This document shows positions 10,123-19,540 of a stretch of 64,000 nt of DNA, one piece after another. Every line of letters starts with the position of its first letter. Positions within the stretch are counted from its first letter, which is position 1. Source of the DNA: Paeniglutamicibacter psychrophenolicus (GTDB lineage: Bacteria; Actinomycetota; Actinomycetes; Actinomycetales; Micrococcaceae); contig NZ_JAGIOE010000001.1 in NCBI RefSeq assembly GCF_017876575.1, forward strand, positions 620,001 through 684,000, given 5' to 3'. The notes under the pieces were generated by a model. The model saw nothing but the letters and a program-made list of their open reading frames with translations, did not search any database and was not told where the DNA came from. The position numbers and the translations under genes were made by a program.

Positions 10123-10295
10123 GGCAACCACTCTATCGGTTCCGCGGCGCTTAGTGGCTTGCCCCGCCCGGCCTCCGCGTGTTATTCGTGTCTTCGTTAC
10201 GGGGCGGTGATGTTGGCGGCGTGTGGAAGCTAACGCCGAATTGAAGTGGCCGGGATCATGGCACTATCCAGAAAGTCTGGCACCCTTAAAGAACT

Positions 10296-11735
10296 ATGCA
10301 GCAACTACCGTCCCCCCAGGTTCTCACCGAACTATTGCCCCCCGTCATCTTTGAGCTGGGACAGCGATTCGTCGACTCCGGTTTTGAACTCTCCCTGGTG
10401 GGAGGCCCGGTGCGGGACCTCTTTCTCGGCAGGGTGTCCCCGGACCTGGACTTCACCACCAGCGCCTCCCCCGATGAAACCCTGGCCGTGGTGGCCGGGT
10501 GGGCGGATGCCACCTGGGAAGTGGGACGCGCCTTCGGCACCATCGCCCTGCGCAAGGACCAGCACACCATCGAGGTGACGACCTACCGGGCCGACGCGTA
10601 CGACCCGTCCTCGCGCAAGCCCATCGTGGCCTTCGGGGACAAGCTCGAAGACGATTTGTACCGCCGCGACTTCACCATGAACGCCATGGCCCTGCGCCTG
10701 CCGGACCTGGAACTGGTGGACCCCTACAACGGGGCCGTCGACCTGGCCGCCGGCGAGGTGCGCACGCCCGGGGCACCCTCGATGTCCTTCTCCGACGACC
10801 CGCTGCGCATGATGCGCGCGGCGCGTTTTGCCTCCCAGCTGGGGATCGATGTGGCTGCCGACGTGCGGGCCGCCATGTCGGAAATGGCCGAACGCATCAA
10901 GATCATCTCGGCCGAGCGGGTCAGGGACGAACTGGTCAAGCTCATCAACGGCGCTCACCCGCGCGCGGGCATCGACCTGCTGGTGGACACCGGGCTGGCC
11001 GACATCGTGCTCCCGGAGGTCTCCGCCCTGCGCCTGGAGATCGACGAGCACCACCGCCACAAGGACGTCTACCAGCATTCCCTGACGGTGCTCGAACAGG
11101 CCATGGAACTGGAAAGCGATGCCGACGGGCCGGTGCCCGGACCCGACTTCGTGCTGCGCTTCGCGGCCCTGATGCATGACATTGGCAAGCCGGCCACCCG
11201 CAAGTTCGAGCCCAACGGGGCCGTCAGCTTCCGCCACCACGACGTGGTCGGCGCCAAGCAGGTCAAGGCGCGCATGCGCGCCCTGCGCTTCGACAACGAC
11301 TCCATCAAGGCCGTTGCCCGGCTGGTGGAGCTGCACATGCGCTTCTACGGATACGGCGATGCCGGGTGGAGCGATTCGGCGGTGCGCCGCTACGTCCACG
11401 ATGCCGGGGACCTGCTGGAGCGCCTGCACCGGTTGACCCGTTCCGATGTCACCACCCGCAACCGCAAGAAGGCCGACCGACTCAGCTTCGCCTACGACGA
11501 TCTTGAGGCCCGCATCGTCGAGATCAGCGAGCAGGAGGAGATGGCGGCCGTTCGCCCGGACCTCAACGGTCAGCAGATCATGGAGCTGTTGGAGATCAAG
11601 CCCGGCCCGGTGGTGGGACGCGCCTACAACTTCCTGCTCGAACGCCGCCTGGACAACGGCCCGATCGACCGGGACGAAGCGGTATCCGTGCTTCGCGAGT
11701 GGTGGGCGCAGCAGCCGGAGTCAACCGAGCAGTAG
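10296..11735 (+). CDS. pcnA: CCA tRNA nucleotidyltransferase
   Basis: 479 residues. It adds or repairs the 3' CCA end of tRNAs using CTP and ATP. The class II nucleotidyltransferase head has GGPVRD (about residues 36-41) and the metal-binding DLDF, followed by the RRDFTMNAMAL motif (about 127-137). A C-terminal HD domain carries H-R-H-K-D, H-D-I-G-K and later metal ligands, as usual in actinobacterial enzymes annotated CCA-adding or poly(A) polymerase. It is divergent from the Nudix gene with about 170 nt between, the same arrangement as in Mycobacterium. I know of no actinobacterial poly(A) polymerase at this locus, so CCA addition is preferred. Confidence 0.95.
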   Translation: MQQLPSPQVLTELLPPVIFELGQRFVDSGFELSLVGGPVRDLFLGRVSPDLDFTTSASPDETLAVVAGWADATWEVGRAFGTIALRKDQHTIEVTTYRADAYDPSSRKPIVAFGDKLEDDLYRRDFTMNAMALRLPDLELVDPYNGAVDLAAGEVRTPGAPSMSFSDDPLRMMRAARFASQLGIDVAADVRAAMSEMAERIKIISAERVRDELVKLINGAHPRAGIDLLVDTGLADIVLPEVSALRLEIDEHHRHKDVYQHSLTVLEQAMELESDADGPVPGPDFVLRFAALMHDIGKPATRKFEPNGAVSFRHHDVVGAKQVKARMRALRFDNDSIKAVARLVELHMRFYGYGDAGWSDSAVRRYVHDAGDLLERLHRLTRSDVTTRNRKKADRLSFAYDDLEARIVEISEQEEMAAVRPDLNGQQIMELLEIKPGPVVGRAYNFLLERRLDNGPIDRDEAVSVLREWWAQQPESTEQ

Positions 11736-11954
11736 TCCAGGCAGGTCTTCGAAGGGCTTCGTATCGGCGTGTCGAAAGCAACACGCCGATATGGGGCCCT
11801 TTCCTTAAAGTTTTCCCAAATTGATGTGGCGCAATGTCGCATCGTTGTGTATCGTGGAACCTGTGATTGAGAAGTCTCAATGAGACATCGAGATCGAGTA
11901 GACAATATTGGCGCCAGATGTTTCTGGCATGTTCTTCCAGAAAAGGAGGTGGGA

Positions 11955-12062
11955 ATGATGATTAATTCAATGAATTTCGGCGGCTTCTATGTGCCCCGTC
12001 ATGGCTTCGGCGGCTTTACCGCTCGAGCAACTTCCCCTGCCTCCGGAATGGCGCCCTGCTAG
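11955..12062 (+). CDS. Small ORF 1 of a tiny-gene chain (35 aa)
   Basis: 35 codons, with the near-perfect Shine-Dalgarno AAAAGGAGGT at 11941-11950 placed 4 nt before the ATG at 11955 and 7 nt before the alternative ATG at 11958. The peptide contains two similar segments, F-G-G-F-Y-V-P-R-H and G-F-G-G-F-T-A-R, and ends M-A-P-C. I do not recognise the family. Upstream, at 11871-11884, a perfect palindrome (TTGAGA AG TCTCAA) could be an operator or promoter element. The strong ribosome binding site is the main argument that it is translated. It may be a leader peptide or a small protein in its own right. Confidence 0.5.
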   Translation: MMINSMNFGGFYVPRHGFGGFTARATSPASGMAPC

Positions 12063-12135
12063 TACTTCCCTAGCTTTTCAAAGTTCCCGAGGCTGATGAG
12101 TCATTAATCGACCAAATCCTTGAGGAACTTTCATC

Positions 12136-12282
12136 ATGTCTACCCAGATCTCTTCGATCACCACCCAGGCTGCTCGCTCCGCCGAACTCATATTCGCCGG
12201 ACCTGAAGCGCTGCATGCCCGCACCACTCGGCCGGCCGAACAGGCCGCCTTCCGCACCTCCAACAAGGTCGAGGGGAGGTAG
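12136..12282 (+). CDS. Small ORF 2 of a tiny-gene chain (48 aa)
   Basis: 48 codons from ATG 12136. A possible weak ribosome binding site, TGAGGAA, lies at 12121-12127. The peptide is hydrophilic to mildly amphipathic, opens M-S-T-Q-I-S-S-I-T-T-Q-A-A-R and ends K-V-E-G-R. I see no known motif. Its last codons (GAGGGGAGGTAG) contain the ribosome binding site of the next small ORF, whose start lies 5 nt after this stop. That is a classic translational-coupling arrangement and supports a real gene pair. Confidence 0.5.
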   Translation: MSTQISSITTQAARSAELIFAGPEALHARTTRPAEQAAFRTSNKVEGR

Positions 12283-12287
12283 CCACC

Positions 12288-12410
12288 GTGGCTGCAAAAA
12301 ACCGAAAGCCAAAGAACAAGGCTTGGCTTCAGACGCAGTTCAACCCGGACAACCGGGATCGTGAACTACGTAACCACCTTCCGATGGACATGGTCTTTCG
12401 CGTGCGGTGA
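12288..12410 (+). CDS. Small basic ORF 3 of a tiny-gene chain (40 aa)
   Basis: 40 codons from GTG 12288, with GGGGAGGT about 8 nt upstream inside the preceding ORF. The N-terminus is strongly basic (A-A-K-N-R-K-P-K-N-K) and is followed by a tract rich in N, D and R. No family recognised. A nucleic-acid-binding or regulatory peptide is possible, but that is only a guess from charge. A fourth frame of 22 codons (12480-12548, preceded by CAGGAG) runs through the terminator hairpin and is less convincing. Confidence 0.5.
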   Translation: MAAKNRKPKNKAWLQTQFNPDNRDRELRNHLPMDMVFRVR

Positions 12411-12505
12411 GTGAATTAGGATCGGGCATCCACAGCCGATCCGGAATTCAGCTCATTCACCGACACAGGAGCAAGACCCATGGAAACAACTGAAACCCAC
12501 AGTGC

Positions 12506-12534
12506 AAAGCCCGCCGGCTTCACCGGCGGGCTTT
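12506..12534. terminator. Bidirectional terminator hairpin
   Basis: Perfect 12-bp inverted repeat AAAGCCCGCCGG / CCGGCGGGCTTT with a 5-nt loop, sitting between the small-ORF chain and the convergent HAD gene whose stop is at 12540. Confidence 0.8.
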
Positions 12535-12539
12535 GCCGC

Positions 12540-13469
12540 TTAAACTGACGCTTCGCTTAGCTCCGTCGAGTTGATGACCATGCCCGGGTCCAGTTGCGCA
12601 CGCCAGTGGCGCAGGAACGCCAGCCCTGCATGGTCGTGGATGACCTCGTCGCCCAGGCCAAGATCCCCGGCCGTGAGCACAGGGTATGGTTTCCCGGCGG
12701 GAATGCCATCACCCGGGCGTACATCCACGTGGCTGACCTCGTGTCCGTGAGCAGCCAGCCAATCGGCCATGGCATAGTCCGTGCGCGAATCGCCGACGGT
12801 GAACCACGCTCCGGGCACAATCCCGTCGGCGGACAAGAGATTCAGCGCCCGCCTGGCACCGAGGTCCTTGCCCAGTGCCACCGACTCGATGTCCGTGGAG
12901 ATGATGGTTGGATCCACCCGGTATTCGATCCCGCTGTTGGCGTCCGGCAGGCTGACCTCGAGGCGCTCCACGCCAAGACCCAGGCGAATCATAGCTTCCA
13001 GGGCGGCCGCGTCGAAGTCCGCCTGGACGCGCCGGTACTCGGTGTTGTCGGCATCGATGTTTTGCTCGACGGAGACCATGGCGCGCTTGGTCTCGTCAAA
13101 GAACATGTGCGAGGCGAAGGAGGAAGCCACCAACTCCCGAATCTCATCCGAGTAGTGCCCTGGAACAGCGAGATCGTGGTCCACCTGCACCTCGCCGGCG
13201 CCTGTCGAATCGAAGGTGAACCAGGTGGCACCCTTTTCGCAGATCGCGTGGATCTTCAACGTCGATGGCATTCCCGCCGCGATCATGGGCGCCATCACCT
13301 GCTGCTTGATGAAATCATCCGATCGTCCCGTGTTGAAGACAACGGGAATTCCGGAGACTGCAAGATCCAGCAGCAGCCCAATGATTTCCGGGGCGACGTC
13401 GCGGGTCACTGGAGAGGCAATCGGTCCGTCGACATCGAGAAGCAAGGCAAATGGAGATGTTGTGGGCAT
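12540..13469 (-). CDS. HAD-superfamily phosphatase (Cof/MPGP-like)
   Basis: 309 residues from ATG 13469, which has GGAG 10 nt upstream; frames further upstream lack a ribosome binding site. HAD motifs are present in order: D-V-D-G-P near the N-terminus (nucleophile and acid/base Asp), N-T-G-R (motif II), a Lys in A-L-G-K-D (motif III) and G-D-S-R-T-D (motif IV). The large cap between motifs II and III fits the type II (Cof-like or mannosyl-3-phosphoglycerate phosphatase-like) group. It is a cytoplasmic, Mg-dependent enzyme; the substrate cannot be assigned. It is divergent from the lipoprotein gene at 13604. Confidence 0.8.
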   Translation of the reverse strand: MPTTSPFALLLDVDGPIASPVTRDVAPEIIGLLLDLAVSGIPVVFNTGRSDDFIKQQVMAPMIAAGMPSTLKIHAICEKGATWFTFDSTGAGEVQVDHDLAVPGHYSDEIRELVASSFASHMFFDETKRAMVSVEQNIDADNTEYRRVQADFDAAALEAMIRLGLGVERLEVSLPDANSGIEYRVDPTIISTDIESVALGKDLGARRALNLLSADGIVPGAWFTVGDSRTDYAMADWLAAHGHEVSHVDVRPGDGIPAGKPYPVLTAGDLGLGDEVIHDHAGLAFLRHWRAQLDPGMVINSTELSEASV

Positions 13470-13603
13470 GTGCCCCATTCTCCCACTGCCTTCTCCGGCC
13501 GCAGAATCCGGTCTTCTGACAACCGTCCCACGACGCTGGGAGGAGTTGTCCACAGATATTCTTTTCCTCACTTTTGGGCTTCAGGACTTTCTAGGATGGG
13601 GTC

Positions 13604-15136
13604 ATGGCAAAGATCAAACGGAGAATATCCGTGGCACTAGGAATATGCTGCGCAGGACTGTTTATTGCCTCCTGCACCCAGGGCGGGGATATCGAGAACC
13701 CCGGACAAGAAACCATTTCGGGGGCCGGGCTCCCGGTCGAGTCAGAGCCGGTGACGAGCTCCGGTATGCGAAGGACCCAGATCGTTGATCCGGTGTGGAG
13801 CATCAAGATCAAGGCCTTGGCCCAGCCGCAAACGGCCAATGGTGTTGTGGTCGTTCTGGCCCAGGGCAAGGATTCACCTGAACTGGTGGGACTAACCGAA
13901 TCCACGGGCAAACGTCTGTGGAATGCCCCGGCGGCGCGCGGAATGATCCCCACAGGCATGTCGATGGGGGTGGATCTTAGCAAGACCTCGAACGGCAAGG
14001 ACGTGGTGTTGCTGCTCAAGAAGTCCAAGCCCCGGGACGGTTGGGGCGGCACTGTCTGGGCCAAGCCGGTGGCCCTTGACATACAAACGGGGAAGTCCGT
14101 GTATGAGGGACCGGCGCAGGTGATCGAGTCGTTCCCCAGCCAATGCCCCGACGAAAAAGACATGTGTTACACATCGATCAACCCGTACACCAACGGTTCC
14201 CAACGGATGCGCGTCGACCTCTCCAAGGGGATCCAACGAACACTCATCCCGCACCATGAAGTCAAGGACACGATCTTCCCGATTTCCGGCGGGGAGCTGT
14301 ATGGACATTACCGAGGGAAGACGGCCCACCTCCTGAAGCTTGATGGGGACAACAAGTCGTGGGAGGTGCCACTGGCAAAAGCCATGGGAAAGAAATACTC
14401 CACTTCACGAGGATGGGACATCGACTACTCATCGGCATTAGGTGTCTACTCGGGGTCGATCGGGCAAAAGTTCACAACGAAGAAGGACAAGAACGGCAAG
14501 GTCGTCGCCCGGGACTGGGACTTTACCCAGGACAAGATGATCGGGCTCGACGCGGAGAACGGAAAGGTGCTGTGGAGCGCAACCGGCGCAAACAGGGCCT
14601 GTCTCGCGCCCATGGAAACGCACAACACGGTCCTTGAAAACGGGCGATCGTATCCTGTGCGATGTATCTATGAATCGGGGGCTGTGCACTTTGGCGCAGC
14701 AGACACCGGAAAGCTCGAGAACGAGCGAGTGCGGCTGGAAGGTTTTGATCCTGTCACAGGGAAGGTCATCTGGAAGACCCAGACCTACTCGCCAAAGCCA
14801 GAGGAGGACATCGAATTGGCCCAGGCTCCGGCCGACGGAGGTTCCACTCTGCTACTTAGCGTGGAAAAGAAGCCGACCATTCTCGATACCCGCACCGGGG
14901 AGACCATGGAGGCGGGCCCAGACGAACGTTTCCTGTGTTCCAAGTCGGCGCACTATGAGGAGCCGGAGGAGGCAAATGCCGGTACCCTGCTCTTTCCCTG
15001 TACGGCCAGTGGAAAGAAAGCCGTCGGAACCAGTGCAGGAGCCCTTGAAATGCTCAATCGCCAAGGGAAATATGCCGTGGTGGGATACGCCGATGCTGTC
15101 GCTGCCTACCCGGTGGAGCGACCAGCCGGAAGGTGA
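13604..15136 (+). CDS. Secreted lipoprotein with PQQ-like beta-propeller repeats
   Basis: 510 residues. The N-terminus K-I-K-R-R is followed by a hydrophobic stretch and the lipobox I-A-S-C (Cys24), so the mature protein should be anchored outside the membrane. The rest contains repeated blades of the type W-x-x-x-x plus G-K-V-L-W / G-K-R-L-W / G-K-V-I-W, resembling PQQ-like (quinoprotein) beta-propellers, here probably structural rather than enzymatic. Many actinobacterial genomes encode such lipoproteins of unknown role. The start codon is ATG 13604, preceded by GGATGGGGTC. No operon partner is evident. Confidence 0.75.
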   Translation: MAKIKRRISVALGICCAGLFIASCTQGGDIENPGQETISGAGLPVESEPVTSSGMRRTQIVDPVWSIKIKALAQPQTANGVVVVLAQGKDSPELVGLTESTGKRLWNAPAARGMIPTGMSMGVDLSKTSNGKDVVLLLKKSKPRDGWGGTVWAKPVALDIQTGKSVYEGPAQVIESFPSQCPDEKDMCYTSINPYTNGSQRMRVDLSKGIQRTLIPHHEVKDTIFPISGGELYGHYRGKTAHLLKLDGDNKSWEVPLAKAMGKKYSTSRGWDIDYSSALGVYSGSIGQKFTTKKDKNGKVVARDWDFTQDKMIGLDAENGKVLWSATGANRACLAPMETHNTVLENGRSYPVRCIYESGAVHFGAADTGKLENERVRLEGFDPVTGKVIWKTQTYSPKPEEDIELAQAPADGGSTLLLSVEKKPTILDTRTGETMEAGPDERFLCSKSAHYEEPEEANAGTLLFPCTASGKKAVGTSAGALEMLNRQGKYAVVGYADAVAAYPVERPAGR

Positions 15137-15282
15137 GGCACTCCGGTGGCGGGGGTGGGTTCGGCAAGCCGTGCCAGCGCCCGCCGCTCCCGCGGTGGTA
15201 GCTTGAAGGTGAATCAAGGAAAACCAAACGCCTTGGTCTTCCTCATCCCCCGAACACCGGGAATCCAGATAGGGGACACACG

Positions 15283-16968
15283 ATGACAGCGACGCCAGAA
15301 ACCGACATGAGTGATCTTGCGATTGCCTCGCGGGCGGTGCTCAAGCCAATTTCCGAGATAGCCGAGTCGGCGGGGATTCCGGAAGAAGCGGTTGAGGCCT
15401 ATGGCCGGTACAAGGCCAAGATTGATCCGGCACTCTTGACGGCACGCGGCGTGAAGCCAGGAAAAGTGGTCTTGGTCAGCGGCATTTCCCCGACCCCTGC
15501 CGGTGAAGGGAAATCCACCATGGTGGTGGGCCTGGGGGATGCGCTGGCCGCCAGCGGAACCAAGACCATGATTGCCCTGCGTGAACCGTCCCTGGGACCG
15601 ATCTTCGGCATGAAGGGCGGAGCCACCGGCGGAGGCTATTCCCAGGTCCTGCCCATGGATGAAATCAACATGCATTTCACCGGGGACTTCCACGCCATCA
15701 CCAGCGCCAACAACCTGTTGATGGCGTTGCTCGACAACCACCTGCACCAAGGCAATGCATTGGGCATTGACCCGCGACGCATCACGTTCAAGCGGGTCCT
15801 GGACATGAACGACCGCGCCCTGCGCAACATCGTCATCGGCCTTGGCGGCCCCACCGAGGGCGTCCCGCGCGAAACGGGATTCGAGATCACCGTGGCCTCG
15901 GAGGTCATGGCGGTCTTCTGCCTGGCCAACGGCCTCGAGGACCTGCGCGACCGCCTCGGACGCATGACCATCGGCTACACCTATGGCAAGGCCCCGGTCA
16001 CGGTCGATGACCTCGGCGCCGCCGGAGCCATGGCCATGCTGCTCAAGGACGCGATCAAGCCCAACCTTGTCCAGACCATGGCTGGCACTCCCGCCTTCAT
16101 CCACGGAGGCCCGTTCGCCAACATCGCGCACGGCTGCAACTCCGTAATAGCCACCAACACCGCACGCTCGCTGGCAGACATCGTAGTCACCGAGGCCGGC
16201 TTCGGCGCAGACCTTGGCGCCGAGAAGTTCATGGACATCAAGGCCCGCTATGCGGGCTGCAACCCCGACGCGGTCGTCCTGGTGGCCACCATCCGGGCGT
16301 TGAAGATGCACGGGGGAGTGGCTAAGGACGGCCTCAAGGAAGAAAACGTCGAAGCCGTGCGCCTGGGCATGGCAAACCTCGCCCGGCACGCCTCGAACAT
16401 CAAGAAGTTCGGGATCCAGCCGGTCATCGGCCTGAACAAGTTTGCCACCGACACCGACGGTGAACTCGCGGTTGTCACCGAGTGGGCCGCCGCGAACGGC
16501 ATCGAATGCGCCGTGGCCGATGTCTGGGGCCAAGGCGGTGCGGGGGCCGAGGACCTGGCCGCCGCCGTCCTGCGCGCCATCGAGGCACCGAACAACTTTG
16601 CCCCGCTCTACGACCTGGATCAGCCTGTCGAAAACAAGATCCTGACCGTGGTCCGCGAGATCTACGGAGGAGACGGCGTCGAGTACTCGGCCGGGGCCAA
16701 GCGGATGCTTGAGCAAATCCACGCCAACGGGTGGGACAACCTGCCGGTGTGCATGGCCAAGACCCAATACTCGTTCTCCGACGACCCCAAGCTCCTGGGC
16801 GCCCCCGAGGGATTCACGCTGCAGGTCCGGGACCTCATCCCCAAGACAGGTGCCGGCTTCATCGTGGCAATCACCGGTGCGATCATGACCATGCCGGGCC
16901 TTCCCAAAATCCCGGCCGCCATGCGCATGGACGTCGATGAAAACGGAAACGCAGTGGGCCTGTCATAG
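15283..16968 (+). CDS. fhs: Formate-tetrahydrofolate ligase
   Basis: 561 residues, close to the usual 555-560. It catalyses ATP-dependent formation of 10-formyl-tetrahydrofolate from formate, feeding purine and formyl-Met-tRNA synthesis. The P-loop T-P-A-G-E-G-K-S-T is at residues 71-79, and the family blocks [18 protein letters not shown] and [14 protein letters not shown] follow in order. The C-terminus ([10 protein letters not shown]) is also typical. It is monocistronic; a strong hairpin follows at 17023. Confidence 0.97.
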   Translation: MTATPETDMSDLAIASRAVLKPISEIAESAGIPEEAVEAYGRYKAKIDPALLTARGVKPGKVVLVSGISPTPAGEGKSTMVVGLGDALAASGTKTMIALREPSLGPIFGMKGGATGGGYSQVLPMDEINMHFTGDFHAITSANNLLMALLDNHLHQGNALGIDPRRITFKRVLDMNDRALRNIVIGLGGPTEGVPRETGFEITVASEVMAVFCLANGLEDLRDRLGRMTIGYTYGKAPVTVDDLGAAGAMAMLLKDAIKPNLVQTMAGTPAFIHGGPFANIAHGCNSVIATNTARSLADIVVTEAGFGADLGAEKFMDIKARYAGCNPDAVVLVATIRALKMHGGVAKDGLKEENVEAVRLGMANLARHASNIKKFGIQPVIGLNKFATDTDGELAVVTEWAAANGIECAVADVWGQGGAGAEDLAAAVLRAIEAPNNFAPLYDLDQPVENKILTVVREIYGGDGVEYSAGAKRMLEQIHANGWDNLPVCMAKTQYSFSDDPKLLGAPEGFTLQVRDLIPKTGAGFIVAITGAIMTMPGLPKIPAAMRMDVDENGNAVGLS

Positions 16969-17022
16969 GGCGCCTGCAGCACAGGTACTGCGACGTGCCC
17001 CGAAACCGGCAAAAACGAGCTT

Positions 17023-17062
17023 AAATGCCGAAGCCACCACATACGTGGTGGCTTCGGCATTT
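17023..17062. terminator. Bidirectional terminator between fhs and ino1
   Basis: Perfect 18-bp inverted repeat starting AAATGCCGAAGCCACCAC with a 4-nt loop (ATAC), ending ATTT on the fhs side and serving both convergent genes. Confidence 0.93.
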
Positions 17063-17091
17063 GGCCCCCGGGAGCGCGGGGCGTGAAGTGC

Positions 17092-18177
17092 CTAGCGTTC
17101 GATGTCGCCGCGGATGAAGGCCTCGACCTTTTCCTTGGCGATGTCGTCGTTGAACTGCTCCGGCGGGGACTTCATGAAGTATGACGACGCCGAGACCAGC
17201 GGTCCGCCGATTCCGCGGTCAAGGGCGATCTTGGCGGCACGCACGGCGTCGATGATGACACCGGCGGAGTTCGGGGAATCCCACACCTCGAGCTTGTACT
17301 CCAGGGACACCGGGGCGTCGCCGAAGTTGCGGCCCTCAAGGCGGACGAAGGCCCACTTGCGGTCATCGAGCCAGGCGACGTAGTCGGACGGGCCGATGTG
17401 CACGTCGTCCGCTTCCAGCTTGGCCGAGGTGTTGGAGGTGACGGCCTGGGTCTTGGAGATCTTCTTGGATTCCAGGCGGTCGCGCTCAAGCATGTTCTTG
17501 AAGTCCATGTTGCCGCCGACGTTCAGCTGGTAGGTGCGGTCCAGGACCACGCCGCGGTCCTCGAACAGCTTGGCCATCACCCGGTGGGTGATGGTGGCGC
17601 CGATCTGGGACTTGATGTCGTCGCCCACGATCGGGACACCCGCAGCGGTGAACTTGTCGGCCCATTCCTTGGTTCCGGCAATGAACACCGGCAGGGCGTT
17701 GACAAAGCCCACGCCGGCGTCGATGCATGCCTGGGCGTAGAACTTGGCCGCCGCGTCGGATCCGACAGGCAGGTAGCAAACCAGCACGTCGACCTTGGCG
17801 TCCTTCAGGGCCGCAACCACGTCCACCGGCTCGGCGGAGGATTCGGTGATGGTCTCGCGGTAGTACTTGCCCAGGCCGTCAAGGGTGTGGCCGCGCTGCA
17901 CGGTGATGCCCGTGGTGGCAACGTCAGCGATCTTGATGGTGTTGTTCTCGGAAGCGAGGATGGCGTCGGCCAGATCCAGTCCGACCTTCTTCTCGTCCAC
18001 ATCGAAGGCCGCAACGAACTGCACGTCGTTGACGTGGTACTTGCCGAACTGGACATGCATCAGTCCGGGAACGGCGGCCTGCGGGTCCGCGTCACGGTAG
18101 TACTGGACACCCTGGACCAACGAGGTGGCGCAGTTGCCCACGCCAACGATTGCAACCCGAATCGGATTTTCCGACAC
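17092..18177 (-). CDS. ino1: myo-Inositol-1-phosphate synthase (actinobacterial type)
   Basis: 361 residues. It converts glucose-6-phosphate to inositol-3-phosphate (1L-myo-inositol-1-phosphate), the first step toward phosphatidylinositol, mycothiol and related actinobacterial metabolites. The N-terminal NAD-binding G-V-G-N-C-A is at about residues 11-16, and the core L-N-V-G-G-N-M-D-F motif and the K-I-S-K-T-Q block follow. The length is typical of the short bacterial enzymes (the eukaryotic one is about 530). The start is ATG 18177 with GGAG about 14 nt upstream. The glycopolymer cluster is on the same strand upstream, 130 nt away. Confidence 0.95.
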   Translation of the reverse strand: MSENPIRVAIVGVGNCATSLVQGVQYYRDADPQAAVPGLMHVQFGKYHVNDVQFVAAFDVDEKKVGLDLADAILASENNTIKIADVATTGITVQRGHTLDGLGKYYRETITESSAEPVDVVAALKDAKVDVLVCYLPVGSDAAAKFYAQACIDAGVGFVNALPVFIAGTKEWADKFTAAGVPIVGDDIKSQIGATITHRVMAKLFEDRGVVLDRTYQLNVGGNMDFKNMLERDRLESKKISKTQAVTSNTSAKLEADDVHIGPSDYVAWLDDRKWAFVRLEGRNFGDAPVSLEYKLEVWDSPNSAGVIIDAVRAAKIALDRGIGGPLVSASSYFMKSPPEQFNDDIAKEKVEAFIRGDIER

Positions 18178-18307
18178 CTTTGTCTCCTCAAAATCTAAAA
18201 CTTCCAGGCAGGGGAAGACCCGCCGCCCGGCACACTTTCAATGCTAAGTGAGAAGCCGTGCCGGTTATTCCCCAGGGGGTTCCACGAGGGTGGGGAGGGG
18301 CCCCCGA

Positions 18308-19540
18308 TCAGGTCCGAGAGCCCCGTTCGCTCAGCCACCAACGCCGGATCCGCAACAGCATTGCCAATGCCGGACGGGGCAAGGTGGTGCGGACCCGCTG
18401 CCGGAAGGCGACCTCCTTCACCATTGCCAATTGCGCCTCTGACGTGGCCAATGTCTGGTTCGTGGCGCGCTGCGCGTAATGGGCCAGGGCCGAGGCGAAC
18501 TCCGGGCCGCGGCGGTGGAAGTAGTTCTCGCGCAACCACGCACGATTCGGGAAAGAAAAGTGCAACGAAGCCGCGTCATCTAGGGTTCCGAGCAGGCCCG
18601 AACCACGGAAAACCGAGTTGAGCATCGCATCATTGAGCCCGAAGTCGGTCAGGACCAGCACCGGCAACCCGCGGTCCACCGCCTCCAGGGCCGCGGTTGA
18701 GGAGACCGTCAGCAACGCGGAACCGGGAGCCAGCGATTTCTCCATGGGGCCCGTCACGAACTCCACATGCCCGTTCCCGATCTTCCCGGCGGCGACCAGC
18801 TCCTCCCACAGGCTGTCGTAGGGGTGGGCCTCGAGGTGGGTCTGGGGTTCCCCGGCCCGGGCACGGAGCTTGACCACGACCCGGACCGCCGGGTTCAGCC
18901 TCGCCACCTTCTCCAGGGCCAGCAGGATCTCCTGGCGCTCGGCACGCTGCACCGGGACCTTGGCCTGGGCCGCGAACACCACGGTGTCGATGGGGGATGG
19001 AGCCGGCTGCGGGAACCCCGCGGTCTTCAGGAACGGCAGCTTGGAGACCAAGACGTCGGGGCGGTGCCCGGTTTCCGCCTCCGCCAGTTGCAGGAACTCG
19101 CGGGCCTCGGCATGGGAATGCACGATGAACGCATCTCCGCTGCGCCGGTAGGCCCATCCCTTGGCGGTGGCCGGGTAGGCGACTCCGGGCAACGCCGAGA
19201 TCAGTGCGGAGGGGCGCACCGCATTGGCCCTCGAGCGCAGGAGCTTGGTGAAAAGCTCGCTGACCACCGGTCCGGTGGCCGCGGCAAAGATGATGTGCGC
19301 ATCCAGCGAGCGGTAATCCAGGGCTGCACGCGGCAGCACCGGGATCTGCACGTCCTGGAAGCAGGTGCCCGAGGTGGCGGCGGCAACCTGTTCGGGCGTC
19401 GGCGCGATGGGGGTGCGCACCAGCACCACGCGTCGGTCCCATTCCGGTCCCAGGGCATCGAGCGTGGTGCAGGCGAGCTTGAGGTAGGAATCCGAGTCGG
19501 CCACCGCAACGATGCTTGGCCTGGCAACGGGTGTGTTCAT
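18308..19540 (-). CDS. Putative glycosyltransferase, DUF6716-like
   Basis: 410 residues from ATG 19540, whose ATGA overlaps the stop of the preceding gene. The N-terminal half looks Rossmann-like (S-I-V-A-V-A-D-S-D-S-Y-L-K). The C-terminal half carries E-K-S-L-A-P-G-S-A-L-L-T-V-S-S-T-A-A-L-E-A, which resembles the nucleotide-sugar site of GT-B sialyltransferase-like enzymes, and a basic C-terminal tail. I recall this family (DUF6716, putative glycosyltransferase) occurring beside neuA/neuB in Micrococcaceae. It is the last gene of the nonulosonic-acid cluster. The donor is probably CMP-nonulosonic acid, by context only. Confidence 0.7.
   Translation of the reverse strand: MNTPVARPSIVAVADSDSYLKLACTTLDALGPEWDRRVVLVRTPIAPTPEQVAAATSGTCFQDVQIPVLPRAALDYRSLDAHIIFAAATGPVVSELFTKLLRSRANAVRPSALISALPGVAYPATAKGWAYRRSGDAFIVHSHAEAREFLQLAEAETGHRPDVLVSKLPFLKTAGFPQPAPSPIDTVVFAAQAKVPVQRAERQEILLALEKVARLNPAVRVVVKLRARAGEPQTHLEAHPYDSLWEELVAAGKIGNGHVEFVTGPMEKSLAPGSALLTVSSTAALEAVDRGLPVLVLTDFGLNDAMLNSVFRGSGLLGTLDDAASLHFSFPNRAWLRENYFHRRGPEFASALAHYAQRATNQTLATSEAQLAMVKEVAFRQRVRTTLPRPALAMLLRIRRWWLSERGSRT

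Noticed and set aside
12480-12548. 22-codon ORF across the terminator hairpin after the small-ORF chain
   Set aside because: A ribosome binding site is present, but half the frame is the terminator stem, so its codons are dictated by the hairpin. It is mentioned only in the notes on the chain.
13549-13557. DnaA-box-like TTGTCCACA upstream of the lipoprotein gene
   Set aside because: A single box without a cluster or AT-rich unwinding element is expected by chance; oriC is not in this window.
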